Of a DNA stretch of 64,000 nucleotides, positions 15,936 through 27,337 are shown piece after piece. Each line of letters opens with the position of its first letter. The stretch's first letter is position 1. Both the position numbers and the translations under genes were made by a program. The notes under the pieces were generated by a model. It did not search any database, was not told the origin of the DNA, and saw only the letters and a list, made by a program, of their open reading frames with translations. Source of the DNA: Chryseobacterium indologenes. GTDB lineage: Bacteria > Bacteroidota > Bacteroidia > Flavobacteriales > Weeksellaceae. The stretch spans positions 4,944,468 through 5,008,467 of the forward strand of contig NZ_CP074372.1 in assembly GCF_018362995.1 (NCBI RefSeq). Direction: 5' to 3'.

Positions 15936-15968
15936 AAAAGCGAGCATTTTGTTCGCTTTTGTATTTTT
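15936..15968 (+). terminator. terminator after lysS
   Basis: AAAAGCGA and TCGCTTTT pair around a 9-base loop, followed by GTATTTTTTT. Confidence 0.75.
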
Positions 15969-16012
15969 TTTGTATTTTTTCATTAATTTGCACCAGATAA
16001 AAACACGCTTTA

Positions 16013-17434
16013 ATGAGAAAATTAATTACTACAAGTATTGTATTGGTCAGTTCCTTGATCAATGCACAAATTAACTTAATCCCAGATTCTAATTTTGGAA
16101 ATAATAGTACAGTTGATTTAGGATCAGATGTTACTGCATTTCTTTCTTACCATTTTTTAAATGACAAAATAATGGTTCAAAATTATGATCTTGTAGATCC
16201 GGATCTTACTTACTCCAGAGTTACAATGCTCAATAATAATGGTAGCTTAGATGGTAGTTTTGGTACAGGTGGTTCTTTTCTTTTCCCGAAAAACTACAAT
16301 GCTAACGAAGATGCAGATTTTGTGTATCATCTTACTTCATCGCATCTATTCATGTTTTCTGGTAGAAAATATTTGTATAATGGAACTTTAGATCAAACTT
16401 ATGGAACGAACGGACAATCGCTAAGCTATCATCCGTCAGAAATTTATCGGAAAGTACTTCCTGATGGCAAATTAATTATCAGAACCATAAATAATTTTTA
16501 TCGATACACACAGTCAGGGAATTTAGATACGACTTTTGGTACCAATGGAAGTCTTGTGAGTAATAATCTTTTAACAAATTATGGCTATCCAACTTTTGAT
16601 TACCATCAGGAATTCGTTCCATTATTTTCGGACAATTCTGTTTTAGAATACGATGGTAATTATTCTCATTTTAGAAAGATGAATTACACCACGGGTTATT
16701 ATGATACTAATTTCGGGGTGAACGGAGATGCTCAATTTTCTACAGGAACTTCTGCTACGATTATGAAATTTCGTGTTTTGAATGACAATTCTTTCATTAA
16801 TTATTTATTTGATAATAATACTAACTTTTTAACGAAAACATTATCAACGGGAATGTTAGATAATTCTTTTGGAAATAATGGTAGAATTGATTTACCAAGT
16901 AACATAAGTGCTACAAATTTATTGTACAACCAGGATTTTGCTGCGGTCAATGATAATAATTTTATTATTCCTGTTTTCGATGATAACTATCCGAAAAAGA
17001 TGTACCTCGCCAATTTCAATAATAATGGATTAAGTACAATAAACAGTCAGAATCTTTTAGATACAGGAATTACCACTGCTATGGTAAATCCTGATGACAA
17101 AGTATTTATTTCTGTAAAAGATGGTTATCTCTATCTTTTTGTAAATCCTAGATTTATCAAAAGATATTTAATCTCAGAAAATACTTTGAATACGCGTGAA
17201 AATATAAACAAGACTGACGAAATTAGTTTTAACAATCCTTTCAAAGATGAATTACATTTTAAAACCACAGAAAAAATAAAATTTACCGAAATTTATGATG
17301 AAGCTGGGAAATTGGTCTTGAAAAATTCAGGACAAAAAGACAACAATACTTCTGCGCTTCCAAAAGGGGTTTATATTATTAAAATAACCAAGGAAAATGG
17401 GCAGATAATTTCTAAAAAAGCAATTAAGAATTAA
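16013..17434 (+). CDS. type IX-secreted delta-60 repeat protein with C-terminal sorting domain
   Basis: This 473-residue secreted protein has a signal peptide (MRKLITTSIVLVSSLINAQ). The body contains repeats of the form LDxxFGxxG (GSLDGSFGTGG, GTLDQTYGTNG, GNLDTTFGTNG, GMLDNSFGNNG), the delta-60 repeat type. The last ~70 residues (EISFNNPFKDELHFKT onward, ending GVYIIKITKENGQIISKKAI) are a Por secretion-system type A sorting domain. It should be exported to the surface or medium by type IX secretion. Codon use is visibly more AT-rich (many AATAAT runs) than lysS, and the lysS-tail repeats on both sides suggest acquisition by recombination. Confidence 0.88.
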   Translation: MRKLITTSIVLVSSLINAQINLIPDSNFGNNSTVDLGSDVTAFLSYHFLNDKIMVQNYDLVDPDLTYSRVTMLNNNGSLDGSFGTGGSFLFPKNYNANEDADFVYHLTSSHLFMFSGRKYLYNGTLDQTYGTNGQSLSYHPSEIYRKVLPDGKLIIRTINNFYRYTQSGNLDTTFGTNGSLVSNNLLTNYGYPTFDYHQEFVPLFSDNSVLEYDGNYSHFRKMNYTTGYYDTNFGVNGDAQFSTGTSATIMKFRVLNDNSFINYLFDNNTNFLTKTLSTGMLDNSFGNNGRIDLPSNISATNLLYNQDFAAVNDNNFIIPVFDDNYPKKMYLANFNNNGLSTINSQNLLDTGITTAMVNPDDKVFISVKDGYLYLFVNPRFIKRYLISENTLNTRENINKTDEISFNNPFKDELHFKTTEKIKFTEIYDEAGKLVLKNSGQKDNNTSALPKGVYIIKITKENGQIISKKAIKN

Positions 17435-17448
17435 TAGTATCTATTTGC

Positions 17449-17495
17449 TGAAAGTAGAGAAAATTGATGAAAATCTTTTGATGAAATTGGCTTAA
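17449..17495 (+). pseudogene. displaced lysS 3' end (direct repeat, copy 2)
   Basis: This 47-base stretch repeats the lysS end with three mismatches. In the lysS frame it would encode KVEKIDENLLMKLA followed by TAA. No lysS sequence precedes it, so it is a remnant separated from the body of lysS by the 16013-17434 gene. A terminator (17519-17547) follows it. Confidence 0.8.
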
Positions 17496-17518
17496 GATTT
17501 TTCAGAAGATATAAATAT

Positions 17519-17547
17519 AAAAGGTACAGAGCTATTCTGTACCTTTT
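17519..17547. terminator. bidirectional terminator
   Basis: AAAAGGTACAGA and TCTGTACCTTTT form a perfect stem. It overlaps the end of the minus-strand ClbS-like gene and may originally have ended lysS. Confidence 0.75.
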
Positions 17548-18044
17548 TCTTTTTTCCATTTCCGAAGCTGATTTCTGAAGTTCTTAAACGGAGCTACGGT
17601 ATTGATATGAATCCATTTCCAGACGGGCCATTGAGCCGGTGTAGTTGCCCATTTTCTTTGTCCCGGAATGAATAATGTATCGTCATCAAGGCTTTCTATC
17701 CATGCAATAATTTCATTAACCTGATTTTGTAATAATGCTCTTTGCTCTTGTAAGCTATAAGATCCGTATTGATCATAAAATGACTGATATAATCCCTTCA
17801 GGTTATTCCATTTGTATTCAGGAGTAGGTGTTTTAACATCAATTCCCTTTTTTTCATCAGATTCCCATTGCAAAAGCAGGTGAGTCCAGCCCAGCTGATA
17901 AGAAATGTTTTGTGATGGAGTTTTGTCAACTCCGGATTGAAGGTCTTTTTCGTCTTCTTTAATATCATCAAATTCCTGATCGTAAAGCTGGAATCTTTTC
18001 TTCAGCTCTTCAATAAGTTCTGTTTTATCCTTATAGCTCTGCAT
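17532..18044 (-). CDS. ClbS/DfsB family four-helix-bundle protein
   Basis: The 170-residue protein of the ClbS/DfsB (DUF1706) family has N-terminal [21 protein letters not shown], the [16 protein letters not shown] core helix, the conserved [18 protein letters not shown] and a C-terminal [15 protein letters not shown]. The E. coli relative ClbS hydrolyses a colibactin cyclopropane to protect its producer, but most family members have no known substrate and no colibactin genes are here. It is cytoplasmic with no signal peptide and lies 7 bases after cydB, so it is probably on the same transcript. Confidence 0.85.
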   Translation of the reverse strand: MQSYKDKTELIEELKKRFQLYDQEFDDIKEDEKDLQSGVDKTPSQNISYQLGWTHLLLQWESDEKKGIDVKTPTPEYKWNNLKGLYQSFYDQYGSYSLQEQRALLQNQVNEIIAWIESLDDDTLFIPGQRKWATTPAQWPVWKWIHINTVAPFKNFRNQLRKWKKEKGTE

Positions 18045-18051
18045 ATTTTAC

Positions 18052-19056
18052 TTATTTTCTAAGTTTACTGAACGATGCCATCAGATAAAATAAAAAGGGA
18101 AGAATAAATAATGAACCCAGCATCAAAGCCCATCCCAATGCGGCAATAGTTTTTTCAGGGGCCATATGTTCCAGTAATGAAAGATGCTGTCCGTTTCCTA
18201 ATAGAATAATATTCGGATTATGCTGATACGTTGCAGCTACTAAAATCATGACCATCTGAAATCCTGCCAATGCACGTACAGGAAGTAGTTTTTGTCGGTT
18301 TAATGCTCTTAAAATAAGTAATAAAGCAATCGTTGCAAAGGCAATAGCCATAATTCCCAAAGGTTTTGAAAATACCCACATCAAAAGAGGAATATCTGAA
18401 ATATAAGCTGTTAAAAACACCAATATTCCGGTAATGACCACAAAGATCATCGTTTGCTTGGACTTTCTTATCATCAGCAAAAGATCTGCTTTATCACGGG
18501 TCTCCCTCAATGAAAAGATAGAAGCCAGATAAGCGCACAATGCTACAGTGAATAGCCCCACAGAAACTCCAAACCAGTTCAGCCAGCTAAAAATATATAA
18601 ATCCACAAAACTTACCGCGTCAGGATTGATAGAGTGGGAAACTGTTGCCGCAGCAATTAACCCTAAAAAGAAAGGTGTTAAAAGACTCGCGTAATAGAAA
18701 ATCTGGGTATATAAAACCTGCCAGTTGTCTTTCACAGCATCATAGTGTCTGAAGGTAAATGCTGTTCCTCTTGCAATAATGCCTACAAGCATCAATACCA
18801 AAGGAATATGCAGATAGGTAGACATGGTAGTATAAATTTCGGGAAACCCTACAAAAAGAATCACAATTGCGATGATCAGCCACATATGATTGGCTTCCCA
18901 AACAGGAGCAATAGATTCATACATGATTTCCTGAGTCTTATGTCTTGCTTTTTTATTGGTGAAAAGCTCTACAATACCAGCTCCGAAATCGGCTCCTCCC
19001 AGAATAATATAAAGACAGATGGAAAGCCAGAGAAAACCTATAACAACGTAGATCAT
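18052..19056 (-). CDS. cydB: cytochrome bd quinol oxidase subunit II
   Basis: This integral membrane subunit of the high-affinity cytochrome bd oxidase pairs with CydA. It has 334 residues with about eight hydrophobic helices. Family segments are GFLWLSICLYIILGGADFGAGIVE, the SIAPVWEANHMWLIIAIVILF quinol-oxidase motif and GTAFTFRHYD. Its start overlaps the cydA stop by 4 bases. No small CydX frame was found after it. It should support respiration at low oxygen in this otherwise aerobic group. Confidence 0.96.
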   Translation of the reverse strand: MIYVVIGFLWLSICLYIILGGADFGAGIVELFTNKKARHKTQEIMYESIAPVWEANHMWLIIAIVILFVGFPEIYTTMSTYLHIPLVLMLVGIIARGTAFTFRHYDAVKDNWQVLYTQIFYYASLLTPFFLGLIAAATVSHSINPDAVSFVDLYIFSWLNWFGVSVGLFTVALCAYLASIFSLRETRDKADLLLMIRKSKQTMIFVVITGILVFLTAYISDIPLLMWVFSKPLGIMAIAFATIALLLILRALNRQKLLPVRALAGFQMVMILVAATYQHNPNIILLGNGQHLSLLEHMAPEKTIAALGWALMLGSLFILPFLFYLMASFSKLRK

Positions 19057-20396
19057 GATTTTTTGTTTTTATCGTTAAACTGAGGGTCGGTAGGATCGTA
19101 AAGTTTCGGTACCATTTGAATCTGTCTTCTTAAAAGGAAGATAAGAATCATCGATAATGATATGAAAATTGCAGTAAAGAAGTAGAAGGAATACTGTATT
19201 CCAGGCATTGGGGTAACAGCATCTACTGTTCTCATAATTCCGTAAATAATCCACGGCTGTCTTCCCACTTCCGTCACCGTCCATCCCGCTTCCAAGGCAA
19301 TATATCCAAAAGGTGTTGCTATTAAAAAGGTTTTTAGCAGCCAGTTTTTACTCAGCCATTCCTTTCTGAAGAAAAAGGAATATAAATAAATAACTCCAAT
19401 ACCAATCATGACCACTCCGAAAAAGATCATAATCTGAAAAGCGTAATGAACAACTGCAACCGGAGGCCATTCATCTCTCGGAAAATCTTTAAGACCTTTT
19501 ACTTCAGCATTGAAATCATTGCTCACCAGAAAACTTAAAACCTTTGGAATCTTAACAGCATATTTCACCTCTTCTTTGTCTTCGTCAGGAATTCCCCCAA
19601 CGATAAATGAAGCACCTTTTTCAGTTTCAAAATGAGCTTCCATAGCAGCCAGTTTTATCGGTTGTCGTTCTGCTACCGATTTTGCGGCAACATCACCGCT
19701 TAAAGGTGCTCCGAATGCACCGATAAGAGCAAAACCTACCGCAATTCTAAAAGCTTTGGTATGAAATTCAATATTTCTTTTTCGCATGATCATAAAAGCA
19801 TGAACTCCGGCTACAGCAAATCCCGTTGCACAAAATGCAGCAACAGTCATGTGAAGAGCCTGTGGAAACCATGCATCGTTGAACATCGCTTTAATAGGAT
19901 CTATGTTAAGGTATTGCCCATTTATATAATCAAAACCCGTTGGAGAATTCATCCATGAATTGGCTGCTACTACCAGAATTCCGGAAGCAAGCCCGCTTAC
20001 TCCCACAAGAAATCCGCAGAACCAGTGAAACCATTTGTTGAATCTTTCCCATCCATATAAAAAGAACCCGATGGCAATAGCCTCAATGAAAAAGGCTGTT
20101 CCCTCAAGAGAAAAAGGCATTCCGAAAATAGGACCGGCATGTTTCATAAAACCAGGCCATAAAAGCCCCAGCTCAAAAGAAAGCATTGTTCCCGAAACAG
20201 CTCCGGTAGCAAAAAGAATGGCTACTCCTTTGCTCCACGCTTTTGTAAGTCCTTTATATATTTCATTATTGGTCTTTAGGTATTTCCAGTGGGCAAAAGC
20301 CATGAGAAAAGGCATCACCATACCCACACAGGAGAATATAATATGAAAGCCCAGTGAAAGCGCCATCTGGGCACGGGCAGCTATAAAATCATCCAT
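19053..20396 (-). CDS. cydA: cytochrome bd quinol oxidase subunit I
   Basis: This is the haem-bearing, quinol-oxidising subunit of cytochrome bd. The 447-residue protein with nine predicted helices starts AARAQMALSLGFHIIFSCVG (His of haem b595/d near residue 18), has SWMNSPTGFDYINGQY, the low-spin haem His in QALHMTVAAFCATG and the signature GWTVTEVGRQPWIIYGIMRT. The Q-loop is short, so it belongs to the short-loop CydA class. It starts the cydAB operon, and the 204 bases up to gyrB form a divergent promoter region. Confidence 0.97.
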   Translation of the reverse strand: MDDFIAARAQMALSLGFHIIFSCVGMVMPFLMAFAHWKYLKTNNEIYKGLTKAWSKGVAILFATGAVSGTMLSFELGLLWPGFMKHAGPIFGMPFSLEGTAFFIEAIAIGFFLYGWERFNKWFHWFCGFLVGVSGLASGILVVAANSWMNSPTGFDYINGQYLNIDPIKAMFNDAWFPQALHMTVAAFCATGFAVAGVHAFMIMRKRNIEFHTKAFRIAVGFALIGAFGAPLSGDVAAKSVAERQPIKLAAMEAHFETEKGASFIVGGIPDEDKEEVKYAVKIPKVLSFLVSNDFNAEVKGLKDFPRDEWPPVAVVHYAFQIMIFFGVVMIGIGVIYLYSFFFRKEWLSKNWLLKTFLIATPFGYIALEAGWTVTEVGRQPWIIYGIMRTVDAVTPMPGIQYSFYFFTAIFISLSMILIFLLRRQIQMVPKLYDPTDPQFNDKNKKS

Positions 20397-20561
20397 AATA
20401 TCAACTTTTCAGTAAATAAATTTACGCATAAATTATTGATGTTGAATATGATTTACAACAGTTGGTATTTCACCAATACCTTTTAATTTTGAATCTTTTA
20501 TTATCTTCCTGCTCCTTATGTTTTCAATAAGAAAACTCTACATTTTTTTGACACTTTTTAA

Positions 20562-22565
<2,004 letters not shown>

Positions 22566-22584
22566 ACCTTTTTAAAAATATAAT

Positions 22585-22618
22585 AAAAAAAGCTTCTGAT
22601 TATTTAGAAGCTTTTTTT
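22585..22618 (+). terminator. terminator of gyrB
   Basis: AAAAAAAGCTTCT and AGAAGCTTTTTTT form a stem with an 8-base loop and a T-rich end. Confidence 0.85.
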
Positions 22619-22647
22619 ATATTTGGATAAACCAAAAAAACAATAAT

Positions 22648-23070
22648 ATGTTAACTCTTTTACAAACAGATCCTTATAATGGGACAGATGCAGTGTCTGG
22701 AGCAGCCGCTGCAGGATTAGGGATCGGAACAATGTTCTTCGGCTTACTATGCTATATTTTCTATGGATACTGCATGTACAAAATCTTTCAGAAAGCAGGA
22801 AGACAAGATGCCTGGGCTGCTTTTATCCCGATTTATAATTCAATAGTATTGCTGGAGATCGTGAAGAAACCAATATGGTGGATCATTCTGTTCTTTATCC
22901 CGTTGGTAAACATCTATGCATGCTGGGTTGTATATGACAGACTGGCGAAAGGTTTTGCCAAAGAAACTCCTCTTTACACTATTCTGATTCTCCTTTTTGG
23001 ATTTATCTTTATTCCTGTGTTGGGACTTGGCAGTGATCGTTATGATAGTAAACTGGTTCCCAATGATTAA
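22648..23070 (+). CDS. DUF5684-like small membrane protein
   Basis: The 140-residue protein has three to four hydrophobic helices (MFFGLLCYIFYGYCMYKIF, PIWWIILFFIPLVNIYACWV, LYTILILLFGFIFIPVLGLG). The sequence KIFQKAGRQDAWAAFIPIYNSIVLLEIVKKP and the ending GLGSDRYDSK are characteristic of the DUF5684 family, which has no known function and is sometimes fused to signal peptidase. It is probably monocistronic. A hairpin with T-tract follows at 23090-23117. Confidence 0.8.
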   Translation: MLTLLQTDPYNGTDAVSGAAAAGLGIGTMFFGLLCYIFYGYCMYKIFQKAGRQDAWAAFIPIYNSIVLLEIVKKPIWWIILFFIPLVNIYACWVVYDRLAKGFAKETPLYTILILLFGFIFIPVLGLGSDRYDSKLVPND

Positions 23071-23089
23071 AAAAGAAAATGAAAAACTT

Positions 23090-23117
23090 AAAGACTTCAG
23101 AAATGAGGTCTTTTTTT
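23090..23117 (+). terminator. terminator after the DUF5684 gene
   Basis: AAAGACTTC and GAGGTCTTT pair (G-U included), followed by a T run. Confidence 0.7.
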
Positions 23118-23205
23118 ATGAATGGCTGTTAGATTGTAGAATTAATTATACTGCTGATTATTATTAATTCTACAGCTTTTGAATTATATGAATCATAATT
23201 TATTT

Positions 23206-23412
23206 TAAATTTGAAACGCAGACAATATGAAGTTTTATCACTTCATGCACAGAATAAATATTTGGAATGAGTATAAATATTCTGTTTTAACTTTTCAGAC
23301 TTAAAATAATGAAAAGTTGATAATGTGTTCATATCCTTATAAGTACATCCAAAAAGTACTTTTTAAGTATTAGGTTTAAGGCTTCACTGTGTTGAAGCCT
23401 TTTATATTTTTT
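23206..23412 (+). ncRNA. candidate small structured RNA
   Basis: The 387-base gap before the next gene contains a 12-bp inverted repeat (23135-23146/23163-23174), a -7-like TAAATTTG (23206-23213), then several possible hairpins (GAAG..CTTC; CTTTTCA..TGAAAAG; AAGTAC..GTACTT), and a strong terminator stem AAGGCTTCA/TGAAGCCTT (23378-23401) with a T-rich tail. The following gene has its own -7 box after this terminator, so the terminator must end something starting upstream. A 25-residue frame with many aromatic residues (23227-23304) lies inside. No known RNA family is recognised. Confidence 0.4.
23378..23412 (+). terminator. strong terminator upstream of the DUF3857 gene
   Basis: A perfect 9-bp stem AAGGCTTCA/TGAAGCCTT is followed by TTTATATTTTTTT. 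It ends the candidate small RNA, or read-through from the DUF5684 gene. Confidence 0.75.
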
Positions 23413-23433
23413 TAACAGTTATTAAGATTTTCT

Positions 23434-23441
23434 TATTTTTG
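23434..23441 (+). promoter_or_regulatory. -7 box before the DUF3857 pair
   Basis: TATTTTTG matches TAnnTTTG. It lies 16 bases before the ATG at 23458, so the 5' leader would be short. Confidence 0.5.
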
Positions 23442-23457
23442 CTTAATTTTAATAACT

Positions 23458-25350
23458 ATGATGAAAATATTAGTTCTTGGGGCTTTCTCTATTGCCTCAT
23501 TACATTTTGCACAAAGCTATCCTGCTTCTGCAATTCCTGAGAATTTAAAGAAAAATGCTAATGTTGTTATACGAAAAGATTTTACAACAGCTCAGATAAA
23601 CAAAGTTGATCAGATAAAATATCAGTATAATACGGTTATTACAGTTTTAAACAAAGATGGTAATGATCAGGCTACAGCTTATATTCCTTATGATAAAGCA
23701 AGACGTATTTCAAATGTAAAACTGACTATCTACGATGAAGCCGGAAAAAAGATTAAAAGTGTTTCAAAATCTGATTTTCAGGATGTAGCAAACAATCCCC
23801 AGGGAATTTTTTATTCTGATAACAGAGTTCTGGTGTATTCTTATACACCGGCTCAATATCCTTATACCGTTGACTTTTCTTATGAAACTGATGATGAAAA
23901 TACAGTTTTTATCCCTGACTTTGTACCTTTTACTTCTATCAAAACATCTCTGGAAGAAGCACAGTTTAAAATCATTAATACTTCAGGAATTGAGCTTCGC
24001 ACTAAGATATATCCGTCAAAATACAATTATGCTTCTGTTATAGAAAATGGTGGCGCAAATGATAAAACTTATTCATACAAAAACGTACCTGCAATTGATG
24101 ATGCTTTTATGATACCGCAGCCCGTTAAAATCTTGCCTTCAGTAAACTTTGCACTGGCAAAATTCAGCTTGGCAGGAAAGCAGGGAACTTTAAACAGCTG
24201 GACAGATTTCGGAACCTGGATTTATAATGATCTTCTGATACCGGTTTCAGCTTCTACTCCTGCTATCAAGGCAGAAGTGGCATCTTTACAACTGCAGGGA
24301 TCTGTGGAAGATAAGGTGAAGAAAATTTATCAGTACATGCAGAACAAAAGCCGCTATATTGCTGTAGCATTAGGAATAGGCGGCTGGCAGCCTATGATGC
24401 CGGATGAGGTTCAGAAAAAAGGCTATGGAGACTGCAAGGGGCTTACGAATTATATGAAAGTTCTTCTGAATGAGGCGGGAATTCCTTCCAATTATTGTAT
24501 CATTACTTCTGGTCGTTCGCAGGTTTCTTTTGATCCTGAATTTCCTTCCATGGGTGGAAACCACGTTATCCTGATGGTTCCGACTGAAAAGGGGAATATC
24601 TGGCTTGAAAATACTTCTCAGCAAATGGCTTTTAATCATTTAAGTTACAGTACAACCGATAGAAATGTACTGGCAGTGACCCCAAAGGGAATCGAACTTA
24701 TCAATACACCGGTATATAAAGCAGAACAAAATAAAGAAAAGCAGGTGTTGAAAATTAACCTTAATGAGGATAACAGTATCGCCGGAACAGGAAACTTTTA
24801 CTATACTGGAAATCAATATGATTATAATTTAAGGTTTGTAAATCTAAACCCAAAAGAGAAGAACGATGCCGTAAAAGCCAATTTTGACATTTTGAACTTT
24901 GAAAAAGTGGAAATGAAAAACTTTAACAATGACAGAGACAATGCTGTTATTACATACGATCTTGATTTTAAAACCAATAATTTCTCTAAAAAAGCAGGAA
25001 ACAGCCTTTTATTCAGATCTGTACCCATTTTTTCTGATGTTGTTTATAAGACGGATGAGAACCGTGAACTTCCTTTTGAAGTCAATATGTCTTTCGAAGA
25101 TGAATATGAAATTGCCTTTGTGCTTCCTTTGGGCTATAAAATTGATGAAACTCCGGATAACTCAAACATCACTTCTGAATTTGGATCATATAAGCTAAGC
25201 TTTGTTAAAAATGATAATCAGATAAAAGTGATCAGGAAAATGCAGATCAATAAAGGATTGTATCCAAAAGAAAAATATAATGATTACATCAGTTTCAGAA
25301 AGAAAATTCTGAATATGGATAATTCAAAAATTTTAATAACAAAAATATAA
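23458..25350 (+). CDS. DUF3857/transglutaminase-like secreted protein (catalytic Cys and His present)
   Basis: This 630-residue exported protein has a signal peptide ending near AQS, an N-terminal DUF3857 domain (~50-215) and a transglutaminase-like domain (~250-400). The core residues are visible: Cys in KKGYGDCKGLTNYMKVLLNEAG and His in MGGNHVILMVP. The third position reads IWLENTSQ, where WLDPT/DAT is usual. Role unknown; such proteins may cross-link or cleave cell-envelope proteins. The gene is followed after 2 bases by a paralogue that lacks the catalytic residues. Confidence 0.85.
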   Translation: MMKILVLGAFSIASLHFAQSYPASAIPENLKKNANVVIRKDFTTAQINKVDQIKYQYNTVITVLNKDGNDQATAYIPYDKARRISNVKLTIYDEAGKKIKSVSKSDFQDVANNPQGIFYSDNRVLVYSYTPAQYPYTVDFSYETDDENTVFIPDFVPFTSIKTSLEEAQFKIINTSGIELRTKIYPSKYNYASVIENGGANDKTYSYKNVPAIDDAFMIPQPVKILPSVNFALAKFSLAGKQGTLNSWTDFGTWIYNDLLIPVSASTPAIKAEVASLQLQGSVEDKVKKIYQYMQNKSRYIAVALGIGGWQPMMPDEVQKKGYGDCKGLTNYMKVLLNEAGIPSNYCIITSGRSQVSFDPEFPSMGGNHVILMVPTEKGNIWLENTSQQMAFNHLSYSTTDRNVLAVTPKGIELINTPVYKAEQNKEKQVLKINLNEDNSIAGTGNFYYTGNQYDYNLRFVNLNPKEKNDAVKANFDILNFEKVEMKNFNNDRDNAVITYDLDFKTNNFSKKAGNSLLFRSVPIFSDVVYKTDENRELPFEVNMSFEDEYEIAFVLPLGYKIDETPDNSNITSEFGSYKLSFVKNDNQIKVIRKMQINKGLYPKEKYNDYISFRKKILNMDNSKILITKI

Positions 25351-25352
25351 CC

Positions 25353-27287
25353 ATGAAAAAGCTAATAGTATTGGTCCTTTGCTCTGCCAATGCAATAATG
25401 ATTAATGCTCAGAAGAAATATGAATTTCTGAATCCTCCGAAATTCAACGATGCAGATTTATCCAAAACTAAATCTTTATTGGATGAAAATGCTCCTGCTG
25501 AAATTTTGTATAAATCTGCTTACTTTATGATAGATGCGAACACAGGGAATCTGCACAAAAAATATTATTTCAGGGTTAAGATTTATGATAAAGACAAAGC
25601 TGAAGACTGGTTGAATCTTGAAATTCCTATTTATAATGTTGGGACCAACAGAGAATCACTGGGTAAATTCAAGGCTTTTACCTACAATCTTGAAAACGGA
25701 ATCACGGTTCCGGTAAAAGTGGAAAAAAGTTCACAATATAAAAGTAAGGAGAATAAATATGTTACTCTGACAAAATTTGCTTTTCCAAGTGTGAAAAACG
25801 GATCTGTCTTAGAATATCAATATGAAATTATATCTCCGTTCCGCTTTATGATTCCAGAAGTATTGATAGAATCAGATACTCCTTCGCTGAACACAGAATA
25901 TGTTTTTGATACCCCTATCAATATGTCATACAATGTGAACTATACTGGCGGACTTACACCTAAATACAGAGAAATGGAGGAAAGGAACCTGTATGGTGCC
26001 CAATACAAAACCTTCAGATTTGCTTATGAAAACCTAAAAGGCTTTAAAACTGAAAAGTTTGTAAGGAATGACAGAAATTTCAGAACGAAAATCAGTGCAG
26101 AGTTGAACTCTACTAACTTTGGTGAGCTTAAACTGTATTCATCCTCATGGGATCAGATCGGAAAAAGACTTTATGAAAGTGACGATTTTGGAGGAGAACT
26201 GAAAAGAACAAAGCTGGCAAAAGAAAACATGCCGGCAGGAGTTTCAGAAATGAAAACCGATCTTGAAAAGGCAAATGCCATTTTTTCATATGTTCAGAAG
26301 ACTTTTACCTGGAATAAAGATAAAGGAGTCTCTACAGAAGATGGTATCAAAAAATTGTTGGAAACTAAAGTTGGAAATGCAGCAGAAATCAATCTTTTCC
26401 TTGTAATGATGCTTCGTGAAGCCGGGCTTAAAGCTGATCCGTTGGTAATTTCTACTGTGGAAAATGGGTTGATTAACCTGGTATCACCTAATATTTCCAA
26501 CATGAATTTTGTATTGGCCGCTATCAATATTGATAATCAATTGCATATCTATGATGCGACATCAAAGCAATCCTCTCTGGATGAAATACCTCTTAAAAAC
26601 TGGAATCAATATGGGATTTTGGTTACTAAAGAAAAGACTCTGCAGATTCAAATGGCCAATGTAAAATCAAGCAACACTTTCCTTACAGTCAATGGTAAGA
26701 TCAATGATGATGGAAGTATTTCAGGAACCTATTCTGACAGAGATACAGGTGCCTATGCCATGTATGTGAAAGACAGCTATGATGACAATGCTGAGAAATA
26801 TAAAAAGCAGTATAAGGAAAACTTTTCTATGGACTTTACGGATATCAATTCAAAAGTATTGGAAAACGGAGATTTTGAAAGCAGCATGAAATTCTCTTCA
26901 ATGAACCTTATTGATAGAGTAGGAAAGAAAATGATCATCAATCCGATGCTGTTTTTAAACAAAAGTTCCAACGAGTTTGATCAGACGGAAGTAAGACAAT
27001 ATCCCATCGATTTTGGATCGCCTATTACGAAAGTGAAAAAGGTAGTTCTTGAAATTCCTGAAGGATATGTTATTGAAGAAATGCCTAAAGAAAAAAGAAT
27101 CGTTACTGAAGATAAAGAAATAGCCTATACCTATTCGGTAGAACAAAAAGGAAATAAACTGGAAGTGACTACCACCACAAAAGTGAGCAGTTCAGATTAT
27201 CCGAAAGAATATTATCCTGCATTTAAACAAATCTGGGGAGTAGCATCTAAGTTTGAAAACCAGGTAATAAGCCTTGTTAAAAAGTAA
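25353..27287 (+). CDS. DUF3857/transglutaminase-like paralogue without catalytic residues
   Basis: The 644-residue exported protein (signal peptide to ~INAQ) has the same layout as its upstream neighbour. Where that protein has GDCKG, this one reads VGNAAEINLFLVMMLREAG, so the nucleophilic Cys is absent. The expected His position reads NMNFVLAAINID. Only the Asp element (HIYDATSKQ) survives. It is therefore probably not an enzyme; a binding or regulatory role with the first protein is a reasonable guess. The two-base gap indicates co-translation. Confidence 0.85.
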   Translation: MKKLIVLVLCSANAIMINAQKKYEFLNPPKFNDADLSKTKSLLDENAPAEILYKSAYFMIDANTGNLHKKYYFRVKIYDKDKAEDWLNLEIPIYNVGTNRESLGKFKAFTYNLENGITVPVKVEKSSQYKSKENKYVTLTKFAFPSVKNGSVLEYQYEIISPFRFMIPEVLIESDTPSLNTEYVFDTPINMSYNVNYTGGLTPKYREMEERNLYGAQYKTFRFAYENLKGFKTEKFVRNDRNFRTKISAELNSTNFGELKLYSSSWDQIGKRLYESDDFGGELKRTKLAKENMPAGVSEMKTDLEKANAIFSYVQKTFTWNKDKGVSTEDGIKKLLETKVGNAAEINLFLVMMLREAGLKADPLVISTVENGLINLVSPNISNMNFVLAAINIDNQLHIYDATSKQSSLDEIPLKNWNQYGILVTKEKTLQIQMANVKSSNTFLTVNGKINDDGSISGTYSDRDTGAYAMYVKDSYDDNAEKYKKQYKENFSMDFTDINSKVLENGDFESSMKFSSMNLIDRVGKKMIINPMLFLNKSSNEFDQTEVRQYPIDFGSPITKVKKVVLEIPEGYVIEEMPKEKRIVTEDKEIAYTYSVEQKGNKLEVTTTTKVSSSDYPKEYYPAFKQIWGVASKFENQVISLVKK

Positions 27288-27337
27288 TATGTAAGAAAAC
27301 TTAAGCAAGATTTATAAAAAAAAATAAAGCTTTTTCG

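Noticed and set aside
15936..15968. Integrase-type att site beyond the lysS tail repeat
   Set aside because: No integrase or transposase between the two copies; only the direct repeat itself supports an insertion.
23227..23304. 25-residue ORF as a coding gene
   Set aside because: Short, no clear ribosome site; kept only as a possible part of the candidate RNA, not called as a gene.
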